From Streptomyces sp. NBC_01669 (lineage in GTDB: Bacteria; Actinomycetota; Actinomycetes; Streptomycetales; Streptomycetaceae): 64,000 nucleotides of DNA. Below are positions 41,744 through 50,457 of the stretch, piece after piece. Both the position numbers and the translations under genes were made by a program. How positions within the stretch are numbered: position 1 is the first letter of the stretch; each line of letters starts with the position of its first letter. The stretch lies in NCBI RefSeq assembly GCF_026339735.1, contig NZ_JAPEQG010000001.1:6329501-6393500 (forward strand), read 5' to 3'. The notes under the pieces were generated by a model. It saw nothing but the letters and a program-made list of their open reading frames with translations. It did no database searches and was not told the DNA's origin.

Positions 41744-42520
41744 ATGACGCTTCTGGCACATGATCGCTACTGCGACGAAATCGTCCGGCAGACCGATGAG
41801 TTGAGGGCGACGCTCAAGGGCGCGGATCTCGCCGCGCCGGTCCCGACCTGCCCCGACTGGACGCTGCGCGATCTCGCCGTGCACGTCGGCGGCGCCCACC
41901 GCTGGGCCGGCGAGATCGTCCGCACCCGGGCGACCGGGCAACTCCCGGACGAACAGGTGCCGGAGTTCACGCCGGACGGCGACGACCCGGCCGTGCTGGA
42001 CGCCTGGCTGGCCGACGGGGCGGCGAAGACGGCTGACGTGCTGCGCGACGCAGGTCACGACCGGCAGGTCTGGAGCTGGTCGTGGGACAGGAGCGCCGGT
42101 TTCTGGGCGCGGCGCATGGCGCACGAGACGGTCGTCCACCGCGCCGACGCGGTGCTCGCCGTGCGGGCCGACTACGCGGTGGCGCCCGAGCTGGCGGCCG
42201 ACACGATGGACGAGTGGCTGGAGATCGTCGCCTTCGCCCAGTCCCAGGGGGACCCGGAGGCCGCGGAGCTCCGGGGGGCCGGCCGGTCCCTCCACTTCCA
42301 TGCCACGGACGTGCCCGGGGCGGAGTGGCTGATCGAGTTCGGCGAGGACGGGTTCACCTGGCGGCGGGCGCACGAGAAGGCGACCGTCGCGGTGCGCGCG
42401 CCGCTGACGGACCTGATGCTGCTGATCAACCGGCGGCTGGACGTGGACAGCGGGCGGGCCGAGGTGCTCGGGGACCGGGAGTTGCTGGACTTCTGGCTGG
42501 AGCGGGCGACGTTCCGCTGA
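41744..42520 (+). CDS. Maleylpyruvate isomerase family mycothiol-dependent enzyme
   Basis: The 258-residue protein has the DinB-like four-helix bundle typical of the family, with metal-ligand His residues in VHVGGAHRW (about 46-54) and ETVVHRADAVLA (about 128-139), and a C-terminal SCP2-like domain with the MLLINRRL motif. Members use mycothiol, the actinobacterial thiol, for isomerisation or transfer reactions, mostly with unknown substrates. It is convergent with the F420-dependent oxidoreductase gene. Confidence 0.85.
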   Translation: MTLLAHDRYCDEIVRQTDELRATLKGADLAAPVPTCPDWTLRDLAVHVGGAHRWAGEIVRTRATGQLPDEQVPEFTPDGDDPAVLDAWLADGAAKTADVLRDAGHDRQVWSWSWDRSAGFWARRMAHETVVHRADAVLAVRADYAVAPELAADTMDEWLEIVAFAQSQGDPEAAELRGAGRSLHFHATDVPGAEWLIEFGEDGFTWRRAHEKATVAVRAPLTDLMLLINRRLDVDSGRAEVLGDRELLDFWLERATFR

Positions 42521-42529
42521 GGCGGGCTC

Positions 42530-43543
42530 TCAGGCGCTGTTGAGGTCTGCCAGTACGCGCAGGGTGTGCGGGTCCGGTGCCGTGACCAGCAGGTCGGTCA
42601 CCGGGCCCTTCCGCCACAACTCCAGCCGTTCCGCGATCCGTTCGCGCGGGCCGACGAGCGAGATCTCATCGGCGAACGCGTCCGGCACGGCCAGTACCGC
42701 CTCCTCCTTGCGGCCCTGCAGGAACAGCTGCTGGATCCGCCGTGCCTCCTCCTCGAAGCCCATCCGTGCCATCAGATCGGCGTGGAAGTTACGGGCGGCG
42801 TGTCCCATCCCGCCGATGTAGAAGCCGAGCATCGCCTTCACCGGCAGCAGGCCTTCCGTGACATCGTCACAGACGTGCGCGCGGGCCATCGGCGCGATCA
42901 TGAAGCCGTCGGGGAGCTCGGTCAGCGACGCCTCGTACACATCGGTCCGCAGCGGCGACCAGTACAACGGCAGCCAGCCGTCCGCGATCCGGGTCGTCTG
43001 CGCGATGTTCTTCGGGCCTTCGGCGCCCAGCAGTACGGGCATCCCGGCCCGCAGCGGATGGGTGATCGGCTTCAGCGGTCTGCCGAGCCCGGTCGCGTCC
43101 GGACCGGTGTACGGATGGGAGTGGAACCGCCCGTCCAGCTCAACAGGGGCCTCGCGCCTCAGTACTTGCCGGATGACCTCGACGTACTCGCGGGTGGCGG
43201 TCAACGGGCTCCTCGGGAAGGGGCGCCCGTACCAGCCCTCCACCACCTGGGGCCCTGACAGCCCGAGCCCGAGCATCATGCGGCCGCCGGAGAGATGGTC
43301 GAGGGTCAGTGCGTGCATGGCCGTCGCGGTCGGGGTGCGTGCCGCCATCTGCGCGATGCCGGTGCCCAGCCGGATGCGGGAGGTGTGCGCCGCGATCCAG
43401 GTCAGCGGGGTGAAGGCGTCGGAGCCCCAGGCCTCCGCCGTCCACACCGAGTCGTAGCCCAGCCGTTCCGCCTCGCGGGCGAGGTCCAGGTGGGCGAGGT
43501 TCGGGCCGCGGCCCCAGTAGCCGAGAGCGAGTCCGAGCCGCAT
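42530..43543 (-). CDS. LLM-class F420-dependent oxidoreductase, Rv3520c-type
   Basis: The 337-residue luciferase-like TIM barrel contains LGYWGRGPN, GYDSVWTAEAWGSDAFTPLTWIAA and LGLSGPQVVEGWYG landmarks that match M. tuberculosis Rv3520c. That gene lies in the cholesterol-catabolic region next to the lipid-transfer proteins Rv3522/Rv3523. It would perform a hydride transfer with coenzyme F420. The ATG at 43543 follows GGAGGG. No KstR-type box is visible upstream, so regulation by KstR is not supported here. Confidence 0.85.
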   Translation of the reverse strand: MRLGLALGYWGRGPNLAHLDLAREAERLGYDSVWTAEAWGSDAFTPLTWIAAHTSRIRLGTGIAQMAARTPTATAMHALTLDHLSGGRMMLGLGLSGPQVVEGWYGRPFPRSPLTATREYVEVIRQVLRREAPVELDGRFHSHPYTGPDATGLGRPLKPITHPLRAGMPVLLGAEGPKNIAQTTRIADGWLPLYWSPLRTDVYEASLTELPDGFMIAPMARAHVCDDVTEGLLPVKAMLGFYIGGMGHAARNFHADLMARMGFEEEARRIQQLFLQGRKEEAVLAVPDAFADEISLVGPRERIAERLELWRKGPVTDLLVTAPDPHTLRVLADLNSA

Positions 43544-43611
43544 ACCGGTCCCTCCAGCCATATCGAGCTGACGATACATCAGATCGCTTTGTACGGACGG
43601 AGAGTACGGCA

Positions 43612-43644
43612 GCGGCCCCCCGCCCGGAAGGGGCGAGGGGCCGC
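43612..43644. terminator. Hairpin downstream of the Pro/Gln-rich membrane protein gene
   Basis: The arms GCGGCCCCCCGCCC and GGGGCGAGGGGCCGC pair with minor mismatches around GGAA, starting 15 bases after that gene's stop codon (minus strand). Confidence 0.65.
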
Positions 43645-43659
43645 GGAGCGGGAGTGCTG

Positions 43660-44481
43660 TCAGCCGCGCTGGATGCCCGTGGTGTCCTGCAGAACGCCAC
43701 GACGGCCGTCCTGCGTCTGGGCGATGAGGCTCGGACCGCGCTGCTCGACCGCGAGGTACCAGGTGCCCGGCGCCAGTTCGGCGATCGGGCTCGGTGAACC
43801 GTCCTCCCCGTACAGCGGGCGGGCCACCGGCACGGCGAACCAGAACGGCGTGAAGTCACCGGCCGGCGCGGCGCCGCCCTGCGGGGCCTGCTGCGCCTGC
43901 GCCTGGGCGGGGTCGGGCTGACCGGGCTGCGGCTGGGCACCGTACGGCTGGGGCTGACCCGGCTGCGCGCCGTACGGCTGCTGCTGGGCACCCGGGTAGC
44001 CGTACCCCTGGCCGGGCTGCGGCTGGCCGCCGTACGGCGCCTGCACGGGCTGCGGGCGCGGGGCGCCCATCAGGGGCGCCTTCAGCGAGGGAACCAGCGG
44101 GGTGGCGACCGCGCCGCCGGCCAGCACGAGCGAGGCGATCAGACCGAGGACGAGACCGGCACCGGCGTCGACCTGGCCGAGGTCGGTGATCGTCCAGAAG
44201 ATGTTCCACGCGGTGAAGACCGTGGCCGCGACACCGAACTGGGCGAGGTCCAGGCCGACGACCTTGCGGGGCTGGGGCTGCGAACGGGAGAGCACGATCA
44301 GTGCCGCACCGATCACCCCGACCAGGTAGACGCCGATCGCATTGCCCAGCGAGTCCCAGGCGTTCGGCGCGTCGACGCCGAGGCCGTTGTAGGAGAAGAA
44401 TTCGAGGAAAGAGGCGATGAACAGCACCACCGCTGCTCCGATCACCACGCCATCGCCTCTAGTGAGCGAGCGGATATTCAC
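43660..44481 (-). CDS. Membrane protein with Pro/Gln/Tyr-rich linker
   Basis: The 273-residue protein has four membrane helices in its first 140 residues (DUF5336-like). A low-complexity linker of PYGAQPQPGQ-type repeats follows (about 145-210), then a small globular C-terminal domain of about 60 residues (FWFAVPVARPLYGEDG onward). The GTG at 44481 follows AAGGACC. The function is unknown. The linker resembles cytoplasmic tails of actinobacterial membrane proteins that organise at poles or septa. Confidence 0.72.
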   Translation of the reverse strand: MNIRSLTRGDGVVIGAAVVLFIASFLEFFSYNGLGVDAPNAWDSLGNAIGVYLVGVIGAALIVLSRSQPQPRKVVGLDLAQFGVAATVFTAWNIFWTITDLGQVDAGAGLVLGLIASLVLAGGAVATPLVPSLKAPLMGAPRPQPVQAPYGGQPQPGQGYGYPGAQQQPYGAQPGQPQPYGAQPQPGQPDPAQAQAQQAPQGGAAPAGDFTPFWFAVPVARPLYGEDGSPSPIAELAPGTWYLAVEQRGPSLIAQTQDGRRGVLQDTTGIQRG

Positions 44482-44642
44482 GTGAAGGTCCTTAGTCGGT
44501 CGTCTCGTCGGGGCGGTCGTCGCTGCCGCCGGTACGGCGGGCACGGCACGAAGCTCGGGGGCGGCTCCCCATCGTACGGATGAATCTATCGTCTGCCCGG
44601 GCGGGTTGTGTCCTGGCCCGGACCTTGGACGGTCATCCCCCT

Positions 44643-44686
44643 GAATAACCCTGCATAACCACCGCACAACCACCGCATAACCAGGG
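44643..44686. repeat. Four tandem 11-bp imperfect repeats
   Basis: Units GAATAACCCTG, CATAACCACCG, CACAACCACCG and CATAACCAGGG lie head to tail just downstream of the amidase stop codon. They are AT-richer than the flanks. Their role is unknown. Confidence 0.6.
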
Positions 44687-44690
44687 GTGC

Positions 44691-45629
44691 TTACCCGCGC
44701 AGGTAGGAACTGATGCCATCCGCAATGCCCTGTGCGGCCTTCTGGCGCCAGCCCGCGCTGGTGAGCAGGGCGGCGTCCTTCGGATCACGCATATTGCCGC
44801 ACTCGATGAACACCTTGGGTACCGTGGACAAATTGAGTCCGCCCAGATCCTTACGGGTGTCCAACCCCGTATTAGCGCCCACGTAATTGGAAGGTGCACT
44901 TCCGGTAGCCCGGACGAAGAGGCCGGCGATCCGGGTGCCGAGTTCGCGAGACGGTTCGACGATTTTCGAGGTGTCCGCAGCCCCGCCGCGCACGAGTGCG
45001 GGAAGGATCACATGGAAGCCGCGGTTGCCGACCGCGGAACCGTCCGCGTGCACCGACACGACCGCATCGGCCCCGGCGTTGTTGCCGATCCGGGCCCGCT
45101 CGTCGACACACGGCCCGTACGGGCGGTCGTTGTCGTACGTGAGGACCACCTCGGCGCCCTGCGCCTGCAGCAGCGCCCGCAGCCGGTGCGACACATCGAG
45201 GGTGAACTCGGCCTCGGCGTAACCCGAGTCGGTGGACGTACCGGTGGTGTCGCACTCCTTGTGCGCGGTGCCGATGTCCACCTGGCGGCCGATCTCGCGG
45301 GTGTGCTCGTGGTTGCGCGGATTGTGCCCGGGGTCGATCACGACCGTCTTCCCCGACAGCGGCCCGGACATCGTGCGGCTCGCGGACTTCGACGGGGAGG
45401 GCGGCACCGAGGTCGTCCTCGCCGGGCTGCTCTTCGCGGGCGAAGGCGACAGGGAGGGTGTGGACGACGCGCCACCACCGCCCTTGCGCGGCTGCGCCGC
45501 CGCTCCACCGTCGCTGCCACCCCCACAGCCCGCGATCAGGCACACGCAGCCCAGCGCGGCAGCGGCGAGCAGGGTCCGGCGGCGCCGCGCGGGGCGCGGG
45601 GTGGGAGAAACGCTGGTGTCGTACGGCAC
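44691..45629 (-). CDS. N-acetylmuramoyl-L-alanine amidase lipoprotein (Amidase_3)
   Basis: The 312-residue protein has a lipoprotein signal (LIAGC, Cys near residue 34), a Pro/Ser/Lys-rich spacer to about residue 88 and an Amidase_3 zinc domain. Visible landmarks are VVIDPGHN (metal His), AEAEFTLDV (Glu), SVHADGS (second His) and the catalytic Glu in VFIECGNM. It cleaves the bond between muramic acid and the stem peptide of peptidoglycan. It is likely tethered to the outer membrane face for cell-wall turnover. Confidence 0.9.
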   Translation of the reverse strand: MPYDTSVSPTPRPARRRRTLLAAAALGCVCLIAGCGGGSDGGAAAQPRKGGGGASSTPSLSPSPAKSSPARTTSVPPSPSKSASRTMSGPLSGKTVVIDPGHNPRNHEHTREIGRQVDIGTAHKECDTTGTSTDSGYAEAEFTLDVSHRLRALLQAQGAEVVLTYDNDRPYGPCVDERARIGNNAGADAVVSVHADGSAVGNRGFHVILPALVRGGAADTSKIVEPSRELGTRIAGLFVRATGSAPSNYVGANTGLDTRKDLGGLNLSTVPKVFIECGNMRDPKDAALLTSAGWRQKAAQGIADGISSYLRG

Positions 45630-45650
45630 GTCGCGATGCTATCCGGCGGC

Positions 45651-46295
45651 TCAGATCCCCGATCCGGTACGGCGCAGGACGCGCAGCGAATCCGTGACCG
45701 ACACCTCGGTGAACGCCCCGGACTCCAGCGCCCGCAGATACACCCGGTACGGCGCCTGACCACCGTGCGCGGGATCGGGGAACACGTCGTGGATCACGAG
45801 CAGCCCGCCCTCGGCGACATGCGGCGCCCAGCCCTCGTAGTCACCGTTCGCATGCTCGTCGGTGTGCCCGCCGTCGATGAAGACGAAGCCGAGCTGCCCG
45901 CCCCAGACGGCCGCGACCTGCGGGGACCGCCCGACGAGCGCCACGATGTGGTCTTCGAGGCCCGCCGCGTGCAGCGTGCGGCGGAAGGTCGGCAGCGTGT
46001 CCATCCGGCCGACCTCTGGGTCCACGACGGTCGGGTCGTGGTACTCCCAGCCGGGCTGCTGCTCCTCGCTGCCCCGGTGATGGTCGACAGTGAGTGCGGT
46101 CACACCGGCCGCCCGGGCGACGTCGGCGAGCAGGATCGTGGACCGCCCGCAGTACGTCCCGACCTCCAGCAGCGGCAGACCGAGCGCGGCGGCGTCGGTG
46201 GCGGCCGCGTGGAGGGCGAGCCCCTCGACCACCGGCATGAAGCCCTTGGCCGCCTGGAAGGCGGCGAGAATCTCCGGCTCGGGCTCGGCGGCCAC
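45651..46295 (-). CDS. Class I SAM-dependent methyltransferase (O-methyltransferase type)
   Basis: The 214-residue protein belongs to the Methyltransf_24 group: LLEVGTYCGRST (about 36-47), TVDHHRGSEEQQPG, VGRSPQVAA and FVFIDGGHTDE with the metal- or SAM-proximal Asp. The substrate is unknown. The GTG at 46295 has a strong AGGAGG seven bases upstream, although the frame opens earlier. It lies upstream of, and on the same strand as, the amidase gene, 21 bp apart. Confidence 0.85.
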   Translation of the reverse strand: MAAEPEPEILAAFQAAKGFMPVVEGLALHAAATDAAALGLPLLEVGTYCGRSTILLADVARAAGVTALTVDHHRGSEEQQPGWEYHDPTVVDPEVGRMDTLPTFRRTLHAAGLEDHIVALVGRSPQVAAVWGGQLGFVFIDGGHTDEHANGDYEGWAPHVAEGGLLVIHDVFPDPAHGGQAPYRVYLRALESGAFTEVSVTDSLRVLRRTGSGI

Positions 46296-46457
46296 GGGGT
46301 TCCTCCTGGTCGTACGGGAATGAAACGGCGCCTCATCGTGCCGTACGGGCCGGTCGGCGCTGTCGGCGGGGTGGCTTGTGCCGACAGGGCCGACACCTGA
46401 TGCGGCCGCAGGAGCGGGGGCCCGGCGGCCCACCGCTCCAGGGGGTGTCCCGGCGCG

Positions 46458-46559
46458 TCAGCGGGTGAACGTCAGCGTCGTGTTGATCTGCTGGTTCGTC
46501 GAGCCCTTCGAAGCGGTCGTGAACGTCCGTGTACGGCTCGCGCAGGGGTTGCGCGCCAT
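46458..46559 (-). CDS. Short unclassified reading frame, possibly a gene remnant
   Basis: The frame encodes 33 residues (starting MARNPCASRTRTF) rich in Thr and Ser, like the end of a secreted or structural protein, and lacks a visible ribosome site. It lies in a 354-bp gap otherwise holding only the operon terminator. It could be a leftover C-terminus or a chance frame. I recognise no family. Confidence 0.25.
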   Translation of the reverse strand: MARNPCASRTRTFTTASKGSTNQQINTTLTFTR

Positions 46560-46562
46560 GCC

Positions 46563-46599
46563 GTACGCCCCCGCCGGACGTGTTCCGGCGGGGGCGTAC
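46563..46599 (-). terminator. Terminator of the M20 peptidase-NCS1-DUF1177 operon
   Basis: A perfect 15-bp stem (46563-46577 with 46585-46599) and 7-base loop lie about 50 bases after the peptidase stop codon. Confidence 0.85.
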
Positions 46600-46649
46600 G
46601 AGGGGTGGGCCCGGGTCGGGGCGGCCCCCGGCGGAGCTGCTGGATCGGC

Positions 46650-47978
46650 TCAGCAGCTCTGCCAGAGTCGGGTCATGACGCGGACCCCGAACCGCAGCCC
46701 CTCCAGCGGGACGCGCTCGTCCACGCCGTGGAAGAGCCGGCCGTAGTCCAGGTCGTGCGGCAGCTTCAGGCCCTTGAAGCCGAAGCAGCGGATGCCGAGG
46801 TGGGTGAAGGCCTTGGCGTCCGTGCCGCCGGGGTTGCAGTACGGGACCGGGTGTCCGTCCGGGTCCTCGGCGCGTACGGCCTCGCACATCGCGTCGACGA
46901 GCGGGCCGTCGAACGTCGTCTCCATCGCGATGTCGTGGTTGACCCACTCGCGGCTGACCGACGGCAGGAGCAACTGGTCGATGGTGTCGATGAGTTCCTG
47001 CTCGTGTCCGGGGAGGAACCGGCCGTCGACGCGGGCCGTGGCCTTCCCCGGGATGACGTTCGTCTGGTAACCGGCGCTGAACATGGTCGGGTTCGCCGAG
47101 TTACGCAGGACGACCTGCATGAAGTCGGAGACCGGGCCCAGCTTCGCCAGGCTGCCCTCGATGTCGTCCTCGTCGAAGTCGACCCCCTGGAGGCGGGCGG
47201 CCTCTTCGAGCAGCGCGCGGACCGGCTCGATCAGGCGGATCGGGAACGTGTGGCGGCCGATCCGGGTCAACGACTCGGCGAGGTCGGTGACCGCGTTCTC
47301 GTCGTTGGGGGACGAACCGTGGCCGGCCCGTCCGGTGGCGGTGAGCTCCATCCAGGCCATGCCGCGCTGGGCGTTCTCGATCGGGTAGAGGCGCCGGGTG
47401 TCGTCGATGGCGAAGGAGAAGCCGCCGCCCTCGCCGATCGCCTCGGTCACCCCGGAGAACAGTTCCGGACGGTGCTCGACCAGCCAGTGGGCGCCGAACC
47501 TGCCGCCCGCCTCCTCATCGGCGAGGAAGGCGAGGACCAGGTCGCGGGAGGGTTTCGTGCCCGTGCGGGCGAAGTGCCGGGCGGTGGCGATCATGACCGC
47601 CACCGTGTCCTTCATGTCGATCGCGCCGCGGCCCCAGAGGTAGCCGTCGCGGATCTCGCCGGAGAACGGCGGCACCTGCCACTCGGACGCGTCGGCCGGG
47701 ACCACGTCGAGGTGACCGTGGACCAGCAGGGCGCCGCGCTCGGGGTCGCGGCCGGCGATGCGGGCGACGACGTTGGCCCGGCCCGGGGCGGACTCGACCA
47801 GTTCGGAGTCGATGCCCACCTCGGCGAGGCGGCCCACCACCCAGTCGGCGCTCGCGCGTTCGTTGCTGGTGGGGTTGGAGGTGTCGAACCGGATCAGTTC
47901 GGCGCAGAGGTCGATGACCTCGGCCTGAGCCTGGTCGGACGCCGGGACGAGGGGGGCGGCGGGGCCGGGGGTGGTCAT
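46650..47978 (-). CDS. M20-family metallopeptidase/amidohydrolase
   Basis: The 442-residue protein has the di-zinc M20 motifs in order: VHGHLDVVP (about 85-93), GRGAIDMKD, the catalytic DEEAGG and a late HLGIRCFGF His. A dimerisation lid domain lies in the middle (about 190-310). It removes an acyl, carbamoyl or amino-acid group from a small amide or peptide. It overlaps the NCS1 permease gene by four bases (ATGA), implying that it acts on the imported compound. Confidence 0.9.
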   Translation of the reverse strand: MTTPGPAAPLVPASDQAQAEVIDLCAELIRFDTSNPTSNERASADWVVGRLAEVGIDSELVESAPGRANVVARIAGRDPERGALLVHGHLDVVPADASEWQVPPFSGEIRDGYLWGRGAIDMKDTVAVMIATARHFARTGTKPSRDLVLAFLADEEAGGRFGAHWLVEHRPELFSGVTEAIGEGGGFSFAIDDTRRLYPIENAQRGMAWMELTATGRAGHGSSPNDENAVTDLAESLTRIGRHTFPIRLIEPVRALLEEAARLQGVDFDEDDIEGSLAKLGPVSDFMQVVLRNSANPTMFSAGYQTNVIPGKATARVDGRFLPGHEQELIDTIDQLLLPSVSREWVNHDIAMETTFDGPLVDAMCEAVRAEDPDGHPVPYCNPGGTDAKAFTHLGIRCFGFKGLKLPHDLDYGRLFHGVDERVPLEGLRFGVRVMTRLWQSC

Positions 47979-49351
47979 GCTGCTCCCACGGAGGTTGTTG
48001 CGCGGGCGGCGGGGACAGCGCTGTCCTCGTCGCCCAGGGTGGAGGTGCCGTACGGCTTGACCCAGCCCAGCAGGCCGAGCACCGCGTACAGCACGAAGGC
48101 CGTGCCCAGCGAGTTGAGCGCCGGGATGCCGCCGTCGTAGAACTTGCCGACGCAGAACGCCACGATCCAGATGGCTATGGACATCGGCACCCAGGTCGGC
48201 GAGGTCCTCGGCAGCGTCTCGGCCTCGCGGGTGTCGTCCAGCGGCTTGCGCATCCTCTTCACGACCCAGTACTCGGCCACGATGATGCCGCCGATCGGCG
48301 GGATGGCCACACCGAGGATCGAGAGGAACTCGGTGAAGTGGGTCATGATCCCGATCGCGGACAGGACCGTGCCGGCGATGCCGAGGACGATCGTGACCGC
48401 GCCGCGGTGCAGCCGCTTGCCGAAGACGACCTGGAAGAAGTTGACGACGCCGAGCGAGGAGCCGTACAGGTTCCAGTCGTTGATCTTCGCGGTGGACATC
48501 AGGACCACGATGACGCCGAAGGCGCCCGAGGTGGAGAGCACGATGTGCGACACCTCGTTGCTCTTGACCAGGTGGCCGAGGAGCACACCGGTCATGCCGA
48601 CGATGTACTCGGAGAGGATCATCGACGAGGCGCTCTGGATGAAGACGTGCGAGCCCTTGCGGTTGTAGCGGGTCATCTCCGGGGCCACGATCGCGCCGGT
48701 CATGAAGCCGCCCGCGATGGCGGTGGCGGCGACGGCGAGCGGGATCGTCTGGCCGGGCGGCGGCGAGTCGATCAGGTCACTGATCGAGTGGTCCTTGAGC
48801 GTCGAGACGACGGACCAGGCGACCATCGCGAAGAAGAGCGGGGTGACGATCTTCGCGAAGACCGCCATGTAGCGGAAGCCGAAGATCACCAGGGCGGTGA
48901 TGGCCATGCCCGCGAGCACACACCACATCCAGGACGGTCCGCCGACCAGCGCCGAGACGCTGTTGCCGAAGATCGTGTTCTGGACCCCGAACCAGCCGAC
49001 CAGGCTGACCGCGATGACGAAGCTCACCAGCGCCGAGCCATTGCGGCCGAAGCCGACCCAGCGGGTCAGCATCGGGGTCGCCAGACCCTCGCGCATCCCG
49101 GCCAGACCGATCGCGAAGATGACGATCTCCAGGATCACCGCGCCGAGCGTGAAGGCGAGGAAGGCGTTCCCGAAGGTCATGCCGACACCGATAGTGGCGC
49201 CGAGCGTGAACTGCGAGATCGAGCCGGACTGGGCCAGCCACTGCAGCAGCATGGACCAGAATCCGAACCTCTTGTCGCGCGGGACGCGCGAGAGGGAGTA
49301 GTCGTCGCTGCCGATGCTCTTGGCCTCGGCCTGCGGGGCGGCGGCTGCCAT
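47975..49351 (-). CDS. NCS1-family permease (purine/cytosine/hydantoin type)
   Basis: The 458-residue protein has about twelve membrane segments and NCS1 landmarks: an N-terminal DDYSLSRVPRDKRFGFW region (16-32), FTLGATIGVGMTFGNAF and the mid-protein APEMTRYNRKGSH loop. The family imports nucleobases, allantoin, hydantoins or related compounds with Na+ or H+. It lies between DUF1177 (1-bp overlap) and the M20 enzyme (4-bp overlap), so all three act on one substrate. Confidence 0.9.
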   Translation of the reverse strand: MAAAAPQAEAKSIGSDDYSLSRVPRDKRFGFWSMLLQWLAQSGSISQFTLGATIGVGMTFGNAFLAFTLGAVILEIVIFAIGLAGMREGLATPMLTRWVGFGRNGSALVSFVIAVSLVGWFGVQNTIFGNSVSALVGGPSWMWCVLAGMAITALVIFGFRYMAVFAKIVTPLFFAMVAWSVVSTLKDHSISDLIDSPPPGQTIPLAVAATAIAGGFMTGAIVAPEMTRYNRKGSHVFIQSASSMILSEYIVGMTGVLLGHLVKSNEVSHIVLSTSGAFGVIVVLMSTAKINDWNLYGSSLGVVNFFQVVFGKRLHRGAVTIVLGIAGTVLSAIGIMTHFTEFLSILGVAIPPIGGIIVAEYWVVKRMRKPLDDTREAETLPRTSPTWVPMSIAIWIVAFCVGKFYDGGIPALNSLGTAFVLYAVLGLLGWVKPYGTSTLGDEDSAVPAARATTSVGAA

Positions 49352-50304
49352 CAGGACTCCTGGGGTGTACGGCCGAAGGTCTGCAGGTGAGCCAGCGACC
49401 CGTAGCGGTTGACGAGGTTGTCGAACTCCACCGCGTCGTGGAAGTCCAGGTGGCCACTGCCGTAGGCCTTGGCGACCTCCACGGCGTAGCGGGCGGCGGA
49501 CGCGATGTCCGTCTCGTGGCTCGCGCCCGTCTGGCAGCCCGGCACCGCGGCGGCCGAGGTGACCGCGAGGCCGACGACCGGAGCGGCCGTCGCGGTGGAG
49601 GGCTGCAGGATGGAATTGATGTGATGTGCACCGTTACCGTACGGCGTGATGTCCTGCGTGGTCACCGGGTAGGTGACCAACGGCTCACCGGTGACGACGG
49701 CGAGCAGCTCACCGAGCTGCTCGCTGACCCGGAGCACCCACCCCTCCTTGACGGTGGGGGAGAGGGCCAGGCCCTTGTGGTTGATGATCCGGTTGCCCTT
49801 GGTGGTGTCGATGGAGAGCACGGCCTCCATCTCGCCGGTCACCTCGTGCCGGTTCATCGTGGCGATGTCCACGGGCGAGCCCATGAACGGCACCGGTTCG
49901 TGGGGCTCGGTCGGTGCGTCCGGGCAGATGTGGGTGGCGACGATCACGTCTCCGGGCAGCACATCGCCGCGGCGGCGCATGTCGAGCAGCTTGGCCGCGG
50001 TGGCCACGGCGGCTGCCGCGCCGTCGGCGTCGGAGACCAGACCGGTCACCTCGGGCCGGGCGCCGATGCCGCCGAGGCGGCCGACCACACCGAGGGTGCG
50101 GGCGCTGCCGCCGGAGGTGCGGCCCTGGCTGCCGGGGATCCTCACGAGCACGAAGTCCGTGGAGCCCCGTTCGCCGGCGACCGTGGTGACCTGCGCGGAC
50201 GAGCCCTCGGTCCCCGCTACGGAGTCGAGGTACTCGACGACCGTCTTGCCGTTGACCTGGGGGTCGTCGAGCAGGTCAAGGATGTCCAGCACGTACTTCA
50301 ACAT
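49351..50304 (-). CDS. DUF1177 family protein
   Basis: The 317-residue protein matches the uncharacterised DUF1177 family. It opens LKYVLDILDLLDDPQVNGK and has conserved ATHICPDAPTEPHEPVPFMGSPVD (cited near 128-150) and GNGAHHINSILQPS segments rich in His, Asp and Glu that could bind metal. It is the first gene of the three-gene operon and divergent from an IclR regulator. The reaction is unknown; with a permease and an amidohydrolase beside it, a hydrolase step on a nitrogen compound is plausible but unproven. Confidence 0.88.
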   Translation of the reverse strand: MLKYVLDILDLLDDPQVNGKTVVEYLDSVAGTEGSSAQVTTVAGERGSTDFVLVRIPGSQGRTSGGSARTLGVVGRLGGIGARPEVTGLVSDADGAAAAVATAAKLLDMRRRGDVLPGDVIVATHICPDAPTEPHEPVPFMGSPVDIATMNRHEVTGEMEAVLSIDTTKGNRIINHKGLALSPTVKEGWVLRVSEQLGELLAVVTGEPLVTYPVTTQDITPYGNGAHHINSILQPSTATAAPVVGLAVTSAAAVPGCQTGASHETDIASAARYAVEVAKAYGSGHLDFHDAVEFDNLVNRYGSLAHLQTFGRTPQES

Positions 50305-50457
50305 GGGGGGCCTTTCTCACGCATCCATCACCCGTCCGGCGCCCGGCAGGGAGTCACGGACGCCGGACGGGGTGCTGAGAGCAGATTCGGGATCGGATAG
50401 CGTTGAGCGCAACTGTTTCCCGTTATTTGCAATTCAGGTCTGAATGGTGAGATGACG

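Noticed and set aside
43890..44050. Repeats in the Pro/Gln/Tyr-rich linker as a DNA repeat array
   Set aside because: The periodicity follows the PYGAQPQPGQ-type codons of a low-complexity protein linker.
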